DNA from: Verrucomicrobia bacterium IMCC26134
Lineage (GTDB): Bacteria > Verrucomicrobiota > Verrucomicrobiia > Opitutales > Opitutaceae
Assembly: GCA_000972765.1 (NCBI GenBank)
Contig: CP011265.1
Coordinates: 3,097,001-3,161,000 of the forward strand
Direction: 5' to 3'
Length of the DNA: 64,000 nt
Made by a program: the position numbers and the translations under genes. Shown in pieces: positions 9,667 through 18,435 of this stretch. The notes beneath the pieces were generated by a model, which saw only the letters and a list, made by a program, of their open reading frames with translations, was not told the DNA's origin and made no database searches. Every line of letters begins with the position of its first letter. Within the stretch, counting starts at the first letter, position 1.

Positions 9667-10746
9667 ATGCGCATCCTCCTCACCGGCATTTGCGGGTTCG
9701 CTGGTTCCACGCTGGCCCGCGCCCTGCTCGCCGAGCGTCCCGGCCTGGAGATCACCGGCCTAGACAACCTTTCCCGCCGCGGCAGCCATTTCAACCTGGA
9801 GCCGCTGCGGGCTCTGGGTGTTCGCATCGAGCACGGAGATGTGCGCAACGCCTCGGATGTCGAGGCGCTTCCTGCCGCCGACGCCCTCATCGACTGCGCC
9901 GCCAACCCCAGCGTGCTCGCCGGCATCGGCGCCGGCCCCGGCAGCCGCCAACTCGTTGAACACAATCTATCCGGCACCCTCAACCTGCTGGAATACTGCA
10001 AACGCCACCGCGCCGCCTTCACCCTGCTCAGCACCAGCCGCGTTTACTCCATCCCTCCCCTCGCAGCCCTTCCTGTCATCGTTCATCGCGGTGCCTTCGC
10101 TCCCGACACCGCCGCCCTTGCCGCCGGCATCTTGCCCGACGGCCTCACCAGCGCGGGAATCGACGAGACCTTCTCCACCGAGCCGCCCGTCTCACTCTAC
10201 GGCGCCACCAAGCGTTCATCCGAAATCATGGCCTTGGAATACGGCCACGCCTTCGGATTCCCGGTATGGATCAACCGGTGCGGCGTGCTGGCAGGGGCCG
10301 GCCAGTTCGGCCGGGCCGATCAGGGAATCTTCAGCTACTGGATACATTCTTGGGCCGCCCGCCGTCCACTGCGGCACATCGGTTTCGACGGCATGGGACA
10401 TCAAGTCCGCGATTGTCTTCACCCCGCCGATCTCGCCCCGCTTCTATTGGCACAACTCGATGCACCCGCCGGCACCCCCGCCCCCCGCGTGCTTAACGTC
10501 GCCGGCGGAGCCGCCACCGCCATGTCGCTGCACCAGCTTGGGGCTTGGTGCGCAGAACAACTAGGCCCGCATTCGGTCGCTTCCGACCCAGCGCCGCGGC
10601 CCTACGATCTGCCCTGGGTCGTGCTCGATTCCTCCGCCGCCGGACGTGCCTGGGAATGGCGTCCGCGCACCCCCTTGAGCTCCATCCTCGACGAAATAGC
10701 CACCCATGCCCGCAGCCACCCGGGCTGGCTGGACCTGAGCGCCTGA
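9667..10746 (+). CDS. NAD-dependent nucleotide-sugar epimerase/dehydratase (extended SDR)
   Basis: This is a 359-residue protein with the NAD-binding motif TGICGFAGS (G7, G10, G13), a DNLSRRGSHFNLE segment (33-45) reminiscent of CDP-paratose/CDP-tyvelose 2-epimerases, and the SDR catalytic pair Y178 and K182 in LYGATKRSSE. The usual catalytic Ser/Thr is probably in LLSTSRVYS (about 120-128). It would convert one nucleotide sugar to an epimer used by the neighbouring transferases. It starts 14 bases after the GT2 gene. The similarity to CDP-paratose 2-epimerase is from recalled family patterns, so the substrate is uncertain. Confidence 0.82.
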   Translation: MRILLTGICGFAGSTLARALLAERPGLEITGLDNLSRRGSHFNLEPLRALGVRIEHGDVRNASDVEALPAADALIDCAANPSVLAGIGAGPGSRQLVEHNLSGTLNLLEYCKRHRAAFTLLSTSRVYSIPPLAALPVIVHRGAFAPDTAALAAGILPDGLTSAGIDETFSTEPPVSLYGATKRSSEIMALEYGHAFGFPVWINRCGVLAGAGQFGRADQGIFSYWIHSWAARRPLRHIGFDGMGHQVRDCLHPADLAPLLLAQLDAPAGTPAPRVLNVAGGAATAMSLHQLGAWCAEQLGPHSVASDPAPRPYDLPWVVLDSSAAGRAWEWRPRTPLSSILDEIATHARSHPGWLDLSA

Positions 10747-10781
10747 CAAGCGCCCTCGGCTGCGCCCTTCTCCCCTCGAAG

Positions 10782-12467
10782 ATGACCACACTGCTTTGGG
10801 ATCTGGCCGCCTTCATCTTTTTAGTATTCGGCACCGCGCTCTTGATTGCGCCGCTGTGGAAAAAACTTTCTCCGGTGGAGGCGCTTACCGCAGGTATAGG
10901 CTGCTCGTTATTCCTTATCTTCTTAGCCGGATTCACCGTGCACATAACCCGGCTTCCGCGCGCCCTGTGGTGGCTTTTGCCTGTCCTCCTCATCGCTTCG
11001 CTCCTGCTCAGAAGACAAGGTCTGAAGCCGTTCCTGGAAGACAGCGAACTGCGCAAACTCGGCTACGCCTGGATGGTTTTTTCGGTTTGGACGATCGGCC
11101 TGCTCGGCTTTGTCCTCGTTTATTCCGGGGGCAGTTGGTGCTCCGACTGGCTGGAGCATTACGAGCGAGCGCTCTTTTTCCTGCAAGGCGGCGAAGCCAG
11201 CCAGCACTTCTATAAAAATCTCTACTCTCTCTCCGCCCGCCCCCCGCTGGCAAACGTGGTCACGGCGGTGCTGATGCACCTCAGTGGCCGCACGTTCGCC
11301 GACTTCCAGGTGCTAAACGCCCTCCTCGGCACCCTGATTATTTTCCCTGCCTGGCTGCTTTGCCGCCGCTGGGCGCGGCCGGGCACAACCGCCCCGCTGA
11401 TGCTTTGTGCCATGCTCATGCTCAACCCCTTGGTCATGCAAAACCTGACATTTGCATGGACCAAACTGATCACGGCATTCTGGATTCTATCCGGAGTATA
11501 TTTTCTGCTCGCCGGTCTTCGTGATCCCGATGCGCGCCACTTTCGTGCGGCGGGCTTCTCGGCCCTTTCGGCTGCGATGCTGACCCATTACTCCGCCGGC
11601 CCTTGGATTATCGTGGCCGTGGGCGTTTACTTTTTAACCGCCCCGTATCGCCCGAACCAACGTGCGTTCTGGAACGAGACCCTTCTGCACGCCGGGCTTG
11701 CCATGCTTGTGTTCTCGCCATGGCTGGCATGGTGCGTCGGCCAACTCGGCCTGATGGAGACCTTGACTCAAAACACCAGCTTTCAAGGTGCCGTCCATCG
11801 GCCATGGTCCCAACAGCTGATCACCGCCTGGCTGAATTTTTACGATACCCTGGTGCCTCACGCCTTCCGGTCGGTTAACACCGCTGTCCTCGACCAACCC
11901 AGCAAGCTCGGCTGGCTACGGGATTATTTTTTCAACTTCTACCAGCTGATCCTTCTCCCTGCTCTTGGCGTTGGCGGCCTGCTCATCCTCGCTCCACTGG
12001 CCCTCACCTTCAGCGAGGCTGTGCGCAAGCACCTCCGCGAGTCGCTAGGCTGGCTGGCTGCAATCATACTGATCGTGTTTTTGGGCACGGCAGTTCACAC
12101 CGCCCGCGACGATTGGGGGCTGACCCATATCTGCCTTCAACCCCTTGTAATTATCGGCCTGGCATGGCTGGGATCTCGTTTACCCGGCAGCTCAAGCGCG
12201 ATTCGGGTGCTCTGGCTTTTAGGAGTTTGCATGGATTTTGTCCTTGGGATCGTTTTGCACTACTCGGCCCAAGCACTATGGATCGCTCCGCTGGAGCACC
12301 TCAACTTATATGCCCGCTTGTTCAATGGCCCTGATCTACAAAGCAACGGACTTGTCACCTTTGGCGCCCACCTCGCTCCCGCGCTGCCAATAATAGGCCC
12401 GTGCCTGCTACTCCTGTTGACGACCACTGTTTTTCTAGGCCTTAAACCCACCCCTCAATCCGCATGA
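10782..12467 (+). CDS. Multi-pass membrane glycosyltransferase, GT-C type (561 aa)
   Basis: This is a 561-residue integral membrane protein. The first helices are FIFLVFGTALLIAPL and LFLIFLAGFTVHI. A non-membrane loop with GGSWCSDWLEHYERALFF carries acidic residues as in the first loop of ArnT/PMT-like enzymes, followed by the aromatic SARPPLANVV region. About 11 helices can be seen. The ATG at 10782 was chosen because the in-frame sequence before it overlaps the epimerase gene and is arginine-rich shadow coding. Its stop overlaps the next GT2 start as ATGA, which ties the two proteins together. The acceptor is unknown. Confidence 0.7.
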   Translation: MTTLLWDLAAFIFLVFGTALLIAPLWKKLSPVEALTAGIGCSLFLIFLAGFTVHITRLPRALWWLLPVLLIASLLLRRQGLKPFLEDSELRKLGYAWMVFSVWTIGLLGFVLVYSGGSWCSDWLEHYERALFFLQGGEASQHFYKNLYSLSARPPLANVVTAVLMHLSGRTFADFQVLNALLGTLIIFPAWLLCRRWARPGTTAPLMLCAMLMLNPLVMQNLTFAWTKLITAFWILSGVYFLLAGLRDPDARHFRAAGFSALSAAMLTHYSAGPWIIVAVGVYFLTAPYRPNQRAFWNETLLHAGLAMLVFSPWLAWCVGQLGLMETLTQNTSFQGAVHRPWSQQLITAWLNFYDTLVPHAFRSVNTAVLDQPSKLGWLRDYFFNFYQLILLPALGVGGLLILAPLALTFSEAVRKHLRESLGWLAAIILIVFLGTAVHTARDDWGLTHICLQPLVIIGLAWLGSRLPGSSSAIRVLWLLGVCMDFVLGIVLHYSAQALWIAPLEHLNLYARLFNGPDLQSNGLVTFGAHLAPALPIIGPCLLLLLTTTVFLGLKPTPQSA

Positions 12468-13261
12468 CCGAACTGGAGTCCAGTAAAGCAACATTGGCCG
12501 GCCAGCCGCCCAAACTGCTCTCGGTCATCATACCTGCTCGCGACGAGGAAGGCTGCATCGTGTCCACGGTGGAGCAGCTCCATCGGACTTTGGCCGCGCA
12601 CGCCATACCGCATGAGATCGTCGTGGTCGACGATGGCAGCCGCGATCAAACGTGGGCTTTGCTGTCCGACCTCATCGTCAGGATCCCCGCGCTCGACCCG
12701 GTGCAAAACCTCGGGGCTCACGGATTCGGCCGGGCGATTATCCACGGCCTGGATAACAGTCGCGGCGATGCCGTGGTCATTTTCATGGCCGACGCCTCGG
12801 ACGCGCCCGAAGAAGTTGTCCTCTATTGGGAAAAACTTTGCGCCGGCTGGGACTGCGTGTTCGGAAGCCGCTTCATCAAAGGCGGACGCACCTACGACTA
12901 CCCTCGCGTGAAACTCCTGCTGAACCGTCTCTTCAATTTCTTCATCCGCGTCATTTTCAAGCTCTCGCTCAACGACACCACCAATGCCTTTAAGGCCTAC
13001 CGCCGCCACGTCATCGACGGTTGCCGCCCGCTGATTGCGCCGCACTTCAACCTCACCGTCGAGCTTCCACTCAAGGCCATCGTGCGCGGCTACAGTTGGA
13101 CCGTAGTCCCAATTACCTGGCGCAACCGGCGCACCGGCGAGCCCAAGCTCAAGATCAAGGAAATGGGTAGCCGCTACTTTTTCATCTGCATGTATGTGTG
13201 GCTGGAAAAATACTTCAGCCGCGGCGACTACCGGCGCCGCACCGCGACCCACCATACTTGA
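12464..13261 (+). CDS. GT2 glycosyltransferase, polyprenyl-phosphate sugar synthase-like
   Basis: This is a 265-residue soluble GT2 with LLSVIIPARDEEG at 18-30, VVVDDGSRDQT with D56-D57, and MADASDAPEE (D110, D113) in the DxD region. FGSRFIKGGRTYDYP and the later TWRNRRTGEPKLKIKEMGSR match the DPM1-like family end. It probably charges a polyprenyl phosphate with a sugar for the GT-C proteins encoded on both sides. The start overlaps the preceding GT-C stop as ATGA and the next GT-C gene begins 3 bases after its stop, so this is a tightly packed GT-C/GT2/GT-C cassette. Confidence 0.87.
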   Translation: MTELESSKATLAGQPPKLLSVIIPARDEEGCIVSTVEQLHRTLAAHAIPHEIVVVDDGSRDQTWALLSDLIVRIPALDPVQNLGAHGFGRAIIHGLDNSRGDAVVIFMADASDAPEEVVLYWEKLCAGWDCVFGSRFIKGGRTYDYPRVKLLLNRLFNFFIRVIFKLSLNDTTNAFKAYRRHVIDGCRPLIAPHFNLTVELPLKAIVRGYSWTVVPITWRNRRTGEPKLKIKEMGSRYFFICMYVWLEKYFSRGDYRRRTATHHT

Positions 13262-13264
13262 TCG

Positions 13265-15181
13265 ATGTCGTCCCCCGACACACATCCCGGCTGGCTGGCA
13301 CTTCTGCTCCTTCTCCCTTCCGTTACCTTTGGTTTTTTTATCTGCGGGCGCCTGGTCTTCCTCGCCCTTCCCTCGCCCTTGCCATGGGCCAGTGCGTTTC
13401 TAGGTTCTTTTCTCGCGCTCTTTGGCTGCGTGCTGGGGCTCGATGGCCTCAGCCTCCCCGTCAATCTTAGCACCTTAGGCGGCCTGCTCACGTTGCTCTC
13501 TGTCACTGGTTGGCTGATCGCAGGTCGGCCCGCCCTCTCAATCTCGCCCCTGAAATCGCTGCCTCACTTCGACTGGCGCGACCTGATCTGGCTCACGCCC
13601 TGCCTGCTGATGATCAGCTCCCTTCTCGTCCAAGGCTGGCTCAATCCGCTCGCCGGTTGGGACAACTGCTTTCGCTGGAACTACCTCGCCCTGCTGGTCC
13701 ACGACCAGTCCAGTCTAGCCCATTATCCGCCCGTCTCCACCGCCGACTACCGCGTATATCCTTGGAGTGACGGCATCCCTCCCGGCGTGCCTTTTCTCAA
13801 TCTATGGCTCTACCTCTCCACGGGCTCAACCGCGGGAGTCCTCATCATCGGCCGGATTGCCACGGAATTGGCCCTCATCATCACCCTGACTTGGCGGCTT
13901 GCCAAACGCCTGCACGGCGAGGTGGGGGCTCGCGTTTCGATCCTCGCGCTTTCCACCTCCGCCCTGTTCGCCTGGTCGATCGGCTTGGCTCAGGAAACCG
14001 GCACCACCGCCGTCTGCCTGCTCATTCTCGTCAATCTGCTGCATGACTACCGCAGCAACCCCGCTCGCTCCACCGCAATATGGATCGGGCTCGCCGCCGC
14101 CGCCGCCGCGCTATGCAGGGACTATAATCTGATTTTCCCGCCTCTTGCGCTTGGCTTGCTAGCCCACGCCCGCGCCCCGCGCCGCGATCTGCTCGCCGCC
14201 ACCACCGCCGCCCTCCTGGTCGCCTCGCCCTGGTATGTGCGAAACGCATGGATCACGGGGAATCCGCTTTTCGCCCATGATCTTGGCGGCCTGCTCGCGA
14301 CCAACCCCTTCTATGCCGACACCATGGTGCGTATTCGCGCCTTCTGGTCGCCCTTCCACCGCCCCGATGCAATACCCGGCCTGCTCGCCGCCCTCTTCGC
14401 CGGCACAGGCCTGCTCGGATTCCTCGCGTTGACCAGCCCTCGTCGCAACCAGCCCCGCTCACCCGACATCGCCGCGGTGCTGCTGGTCCTAATTACCCTC
14501 TGGATCCTATCCGTCCCCAATACGGCCGGTGGATGGAACTACAGCCTGCGTATACTCGGGCCCATCATGCCGTTTCTCGCCCTTGGCGTCGGCAGCTGGA
14601 GCCGGCACCTGTCCAACCGATCTCTACCCTGGATCGGCCTGCTCGCCCTGCCCTTTTCCGCCGACGCGGCCCGACGCTCCTGGATCTTCGTTAACACCCC
14701 GTTGGAAAGTCCCTGGCCGTATAATTGGAAGACCTTCAGCGCCTACCAGCCCAGTGTGGCCGCCGTGCAAGACCCCGACAGCTTTCAGGCCCTGATCACA
14801 CTAGCGCAGGGAGAGGGCATCGTCTTGGATCAGGCTAATTACGTAGTGGGGGTGCGACGTCGTGGCGGCGTCGCGATCTCTATCTTTAGCCCCGAGGTGG
14901 AAACGCTAACGCAAGCCGAGGCCGGGAAACCAATCGCGCAAACCGTCGCCGAACTTCGCGCGCTAAAAATTCGTTTCGTGGTGCTCACCCAACAAGACGA
15001 CTTCAACACCTTCTGCGCGCTTTTCCACCGCTCCATGCGCCGCATTTGGGTTATACCACCGACCCTCGATCTCGGCGCCGTCCGCCTCTACGATCTGGCG
15101 GTGATGAACGGTGAAGCCCCCGCCCTCACGGTGGGCCAATCAAACCACCGTAAACCACCCTCAGGGCCTAATCCTCAATAA
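13265..15181 (+). CDS. Multi-pass membrane glycosyltransferase, GT-C type (638 aa)
   Basis: This is a 638-residue integral membrane protein with about 11-12 helices. The long loop after helix 4 contains LNPLAGWDNCFRWNY and DYRVYPWSDGIPPG, with the acidic and aromatic residues expected near a GT-C active site. The C-terminal 150 residues form a soluble domain (DPDSFQALITLAQGEG, AELRALKIRFVVL), as in many bacterial GT-C enzymes. It begins 3 bases after the GT2 gene at 12464. It has no strong similarity to the three-paralogue family in this locus. Donor and acceptor are unknown. Confidence 0.7.
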   Translation: MSSPDTHPGWLALLLLLPSVTFGFFICGRLVFLALPSPLPWASAFLGSFLALFGCVLGLDGLSLPVNLSTLGGLLTLLSVTGWLIAGRPALSISPLKSLPHFDWRDLIWLTPCLLMISSLLVQGWLNPLAGWDNCFRWNYLALLVHDQSSLAHYPPVSTADYRVYPWSDGIPPGVPFLNLWLYLSTGSTAGVLIIGRIATELALIITLTWRLAKRLHGEVGARVSILALSTSALFAWSIGLAQETGTTAVCLLILVNLLHDYRSNPARSTAIWIGLAAAAAALCRDYNLIFPPLALGLLAHARAPRRDLLAATTAALLVASPWYVRNAWITGNPLFAHDLGGLLATNPFYADTMVRIRAFWSPFHRPDAIPGLLAALFAGTGLLGFLALTSPRRNQPRSPDIAAVLLVLITLWILSVPNTAGGWNYSLRILGPIMPFLALGVGSWSRHLSNRSLPWIGLLALPFSADAARRSWIFVNTPLESPWPYNWKTFSAYQPSVAAVQDPDSFQALITLAQGEGIVLDQANYVVGVRRRGGVAISIFSPEVETLTQAEAGKPIAQTVAELRALKIRFVVLTQQDDFNTFCALFHRSMRRIWVIPPTLDLGAVRLYDLAVMNGEAPALTVGQSNHRKPPSGPNPQ

Positions 15182-15183
15182 TC

Positions 15184-15315
15184 ATGGGCCGCAGCGCACG
15201 CGATCTTCCGGATTTTATGATGCTCGTGCCCGACCTAGCCGCCGTGGAGGCCGTGTTGCTCGCACGCCTTCGCGCAGCCCCAACCGTCAAGATTGATTCT
15301 TTGCCCCAAGCGTGA
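15184..15315 (+). CDS. Possible 43-residue small ORF between GT-C and GT2 genes
   Basis: An ATG 2 bases after the preceding stop opens a 43-codon frame (MGRSARDLPDFMMLVPDL at the start, an alanine/leucine-rich helix AAVEAVLLARLRAAP, then TGA). It fills the only sizeable gap in the otherwise compact operon. The helix has an amphipathic look and might be a gene remnant or a small regulator. I do not recognise it, and it may simply be non-coding. Confidence 0.25.
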   Translation: MGRSARDLPDFMMLVPDLAAVEAVLLARLRAAPTVKIDSLPQA

Positions 15316-15334
15316 ATTCCTAGCACTGACAACC

Positions 15335-16321
15335 ATGCAATCACCGTCCCGACTCGCCGTGGTCATACCGGTCTTTAACGAATCCAAAGTGCTACCGGAG
15401 CTGCTTCGTCGCTTAAACGCGGTGTTCGACGCCCTCCCATCGTTGCGCTGCGAGGCGGTCTTCATCGATGACGGTTCTCGAGATGACACCGCCGCCCTGC
15501 TCGCGGTCGCCGCCAGACAAGACCCGCGACTGCGCCTCGTCCAACTCTCGCGCAACTTCGGCCACCAGCCCGCGCTCACCGCCGGCCTCGCCCACGTCGG
15601 CCATGCGGACGCGGTGATTACCATGGACGCCGATTTGCAGGATCCACCCGAGCTCATCCCCGAGCTGGTCGCCGCCTGGGGAAAAGGCGCCGAGGTCGTT
15701 CTCGCCGTGCGGCGTTCGCGCGAAGACACCGGTCTTCGTCGCCTTGGCTTTGACGCTTTTCACCGTCTCTTTGGCCGTCTCACCGACTTCCCCATAGAAT
15801 CCAACACCGGCACCTTTGGCCTGCTGGGAAAAAACGCCGTCGCGGCCTTCAACCAACTGCCTGAAAAACACCGCTTCTTCCCCGGGCTGCGCACCTGGCT
15901 GGGTTTTACGCGCGCCGAAGTCATCTACGACCGCCAGGAGCGCGCCGCAGGCCAGCCTGGCCAGACGCTACGCCGCCTGGTGCGCTATGCCCTCGACGGC
16001 TTGTTCAGCTTCTCCCACCTGCCGCTAAGGCTGCTGACCTATGCCGGCCTGGTCACCGCCGGCTTAGGGTTTGCGGTTGGGCTCTACTTCGTAATCAAAC
16101 GTATAATTGGCATAGAGGTCGCCTTCACCGGTTTCACCACCTTGGTTTCAGTCGTGCTCTTCCTTGGCGGCGTTCAACTCATCGGCATAGGCGTGCTCGG
16201 CGAATACCTCGGACGCATCTACGACGAGGTGAAGCGACGCCCGCTCTACCTGTTGAAAAATCCCGCCCCCGCAATCTTGAGCGAAGCCGCTCCCCCGTCC
16301 GCCTCCGGACCTGGCCTCTAG
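15335..16321 (+). CDS. GT2 glycosyltransferase with two C-terminal membrane helices (GtrB/ArnC-like)
   Basis: This 328-residue protein has the layout of bacterial undecaprenyl-phosphate sugar transferases. The N-terminal GT-A domain has VVIPVFNES, FIDDGSRDDT (D45-D46) and MDADLQDPPELIPE (D98, D100), followed by the family-typical NFGHQPALTAGL and RFFPGLRTWLGF segments. Two hydrophobic helices near 236-256 and 268-292 end in LGEYLGRIYDEVKRRP. It probably makes undecaprenyl-phosphate-hexose for extracytoplasmic GT-C enzymes such as the two encoded directly downstream. The ATG at 15335 was chosen because it precedes the first beta-strand at the usual distance. Confidence 0.9.
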   Translation: MQSPSRLAVVIPVFNESKVLPELLRRLNAVFDALPSLRCEAVFIDDGSRDDTAALLAVAARQDPRLRLVQLSRNFGHQPALTAGLAHVGHADAVITMDADLQDPPELIPELVAAWGKGAEVVLAVRRSREDTGLRRLGFDAFHRLFGRLTDFPIESNTGTFGLLGKNAVAAFNQLPEKHRFFPGLRTWLGFTRAEVIYDRQERAAGQPGQTLRRLVRYALDGLFSFSHLPLRLLTYAGLVTAGLGFAVGLYFVIKRIIGIEVAFTGFTTLVSVVLFLGGVQLIGIGVLGEYLGRIYDEVKRRPLYLLKNPAPAILSEAAPPSASGPGL

Positions 16322-16341
16322 CTCCACTTTAGCCGTCAACC

Positions 16342-18435
16342 TTGCGCTTCCTTCAGTCCACCAACCACTGGCGCGCAGCACTGGCTCTACTCTGTCTGTT
16401 TCATGTCTGGATGGCGATCAGTTCGACCGGGCGCGTGGGCATGACGGCAGATGAGATTTTCCACCTCACCGCCGGGCAAACCTACTGGAGCAGGCAAGAT
16501 TACCGACTGCAGCCGGAAAACGGTCTGCTTCCCCAGCGGCTCGCCGGCCTGCCGCTGGTGCTGTCCTCCGGCGTGAAGTTCCCCGACATCGGCGCACCCG
16601 ATATCAACGAGGAGTGGCACTCCGCAATGATCCGTAAAATCGGCCGCCGCTTTTTTTTCGAATCAGGTAACGATACGGATCGAATGCTCCTGATGGGCCG
16701 TTCCATGATCGCGCTGCTTGGCGCGGCCACCGTTGCCTTGATCGGTCTATGGTCACGCAGCCTTTTTGGACCGCTTGCAGGTTTGAGCTGCGCTGCCTGC
16801 GCCGCCTTCAGCCCGAGCTTTTTGGCCCATGCAGGTCTGGCTACCTCTGATACAGCCGGAGCAGTGGGCTTTCTCGCCGCTACCGTTGCCTGGTGGCGCC
16901 TCTGCCATCGCATCAGCATAGACCGGATTCTAATCGCCGGCTCCACCCTCGCACTCCTTGCCTTGAGTAAATACTCGGTGGTGCTCTTCGGGCCGATCCT
17001 CGTCGTTCTTGTTCTCATCCGTCTCATGCGGCCCGCGGGATTGCCGGTCCGCCTGCCGCGAATCTCCCGCCAACGATCCCGAGGCCGGGCGCGCCTCCTT
17101 CCGCTCGTTATGGCATGCGCCGCGTCCATCCTGCTTTGCTGGATCTTGATTTGGGGTGCCTTTGGCTTCCGCTACTCGGCAGCCTGTCCAAAGCCGGGCG
17201 AGGCCTTCACGTTCCCCTGGACCGAGACCTTGATCACGCAGTCCCACGAACGGTCCCTCTACATGGCGGATGGCGCCACCCAGGGGCGGATCGCGTCCGT
17301 ATCTGCGGGGGTGGTGCAATATTTCGTCACCGCAGCCGCACGCTATCATTTTCTACCCGAGGCATGGCTCTACGGCCTGGCCTACGTGGACACCAATGGA
17401 CGCTACCGCCCCGCCTTTCTCTGCGGCGAATGGGAAGCGACCGGTTGGTGGTGGTTCTTCCCCTTTGCCTTTCTGGTTAAAAGCACGCCGGTTGAGCTCC
17501 TGCTCTTCACCGCCGCTGCGGGTGCTTGGGTTGCGCTCGTCAGCGCCTCCGCTGCAGAGCGTCGTCTCGCCTACAAATGCGCCGCACCGCTTGCCGCCGG
17601 CCTTATCTACGGTGCCTTCGCGCTGAGTTCGCACCTCAACATCGGGCACCGCCATATCCTTCCTCTCTACGGCTTCGGCTTCATCCTTTCCGGACTTGTG
17701 GTTTATCGGTTGCAGAAAAGAACCCGCCCCGCGTTCGCCCTGATCGTAGTCGCAGCCCTGACCAGTGGACAGTTGGTCTCCTCTCTCACGATTCGCCCTC
17801 ACTATCTGACTTATTTCAACAGTCTCAACGGCGGACCAGACCAAGGCTACCGCTACTTGGTGGATAGCTCACTCGACTGGGGCCAAGGCCTGCCTGATTT
17901 GGCCGAGTGGCTTAAAATCAACGCCCCCGGGCGCAACGTTTACCTGAGCTATACTGGCAACGATGAGCCGACGCGCTTTGGCATCAACGCCACCCGTATA
18001 GGCGATGTTTTTTTCCAGCCCGATCAAAATATGAGCGCCGGTGCCCCACCCTACCTGCCCGGCGTCTACGTCTTCAGCGCCACCATGTGGCAGCGCGTCA
18101 ACACTCTGGTGCGTGGCCCCTGGCGACCTGGATACGAAAAATCCTATCAGGAATTGCGCCGCTTTTGGCGCGAGGAGCCTCCGCCTCACCTCGATGGCCT
18201 CACCCGCCATACGGCCGACGGGCGCGAGAGCCACCAGCGGCTCCTTCGCTATGAACAGCTGTGTTTTGGCCGCCTCATTCACTCCCTGCGCAATCGCCCT
18301 CCCGATGCCATCATCGCCCACACCCAACTCGTATTCTTCCTGAATGACAAAGACGTCCAAAACGCCCTTTGGGGTGGGCTTGATGGACTGGATTCATTTA
18401 TCTCGGACGTTTACAAAGCAAAATCGCCCCCGTGA
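16342..18435 (+). CDS. GT-C membrane glycosyltransferase, paralogue 2 of 3
   Basis: This is a 697-residue protein with a likely TTG start; no ATG exists before the first conserved helix. It shares with the proteins at 6859 and 18432 the first-loop motif MTADEIFHLTAG (D37-E38), YRLQPENGLLPQRL, the FESGNDTDRMLLMGR helix start, [14 protein letters not shown] and the C-terminal [13 protein letters not shown] (about 508-520). The expected role is transfer of a sugar from a polyprenyl phosphate outside the membrane. Its stop overlaps the next paralogue's GTG start as GTGA, so these two form a coupled pair, probably from tandem duplication. Confidence 0.77.
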   Translation: MRFLQSTNHWRAALALLCLFHVWMAISSTGRVGMTADEIFHLTAGQTYWSRQDYRLQPENGLLPQRLAGLPLVLSSGVKFPDIGAPDINEEWHSAMIRKIGRRFFFESGNDTDRMLLMGRSMIALLGAATVALIGLWSRSLFGPLAGLSCAACAAFSPSFLAHAGLATSDTAGAVGFLAATVAWWRLCHRISIDRILIAGSTLALLALSKYSVVLFGPILVVLVLIRLMRPAGLPVRLPRISRQRSRGRARLLPLVMACAASILLCWILIWGAFGFRYSAACPKPGEAFTFPWTETLITQSHERSLYMADGATQGRIASVSAGVVQYFVTAAARYHFLPEAWLYGLAYVDTNGRYRPAFLCGEWEATGWWWFFPFAFLVKSTPVELLLFTAAAGAWVALVSASAAERRLAYKCAAPLAAGLIYGAFALSSHLNIGHRHILPLYGFGFILSGLVVYRLQKRTRPAFALIVVAALTSGQLVSSLTIRPHYLTYFNSLNGGPDQGYRYLVDSSLDWGQGLPDLAEWLKINAPGRNVYLSYTGNDEPTRFGINATRIGDVFFQPDQNMSAGAPPYLPGVYVFSATMWQRVNTLVRGPWRPGYEKSYQELRRFWREEPPPHLDGLTRHTADGRESHQRLLRYEQLCFGRLIHSLRNRPPDAIIAHTQLVFFLNDKDVQNALWGGLDGLDSFISDVYKAKSPP

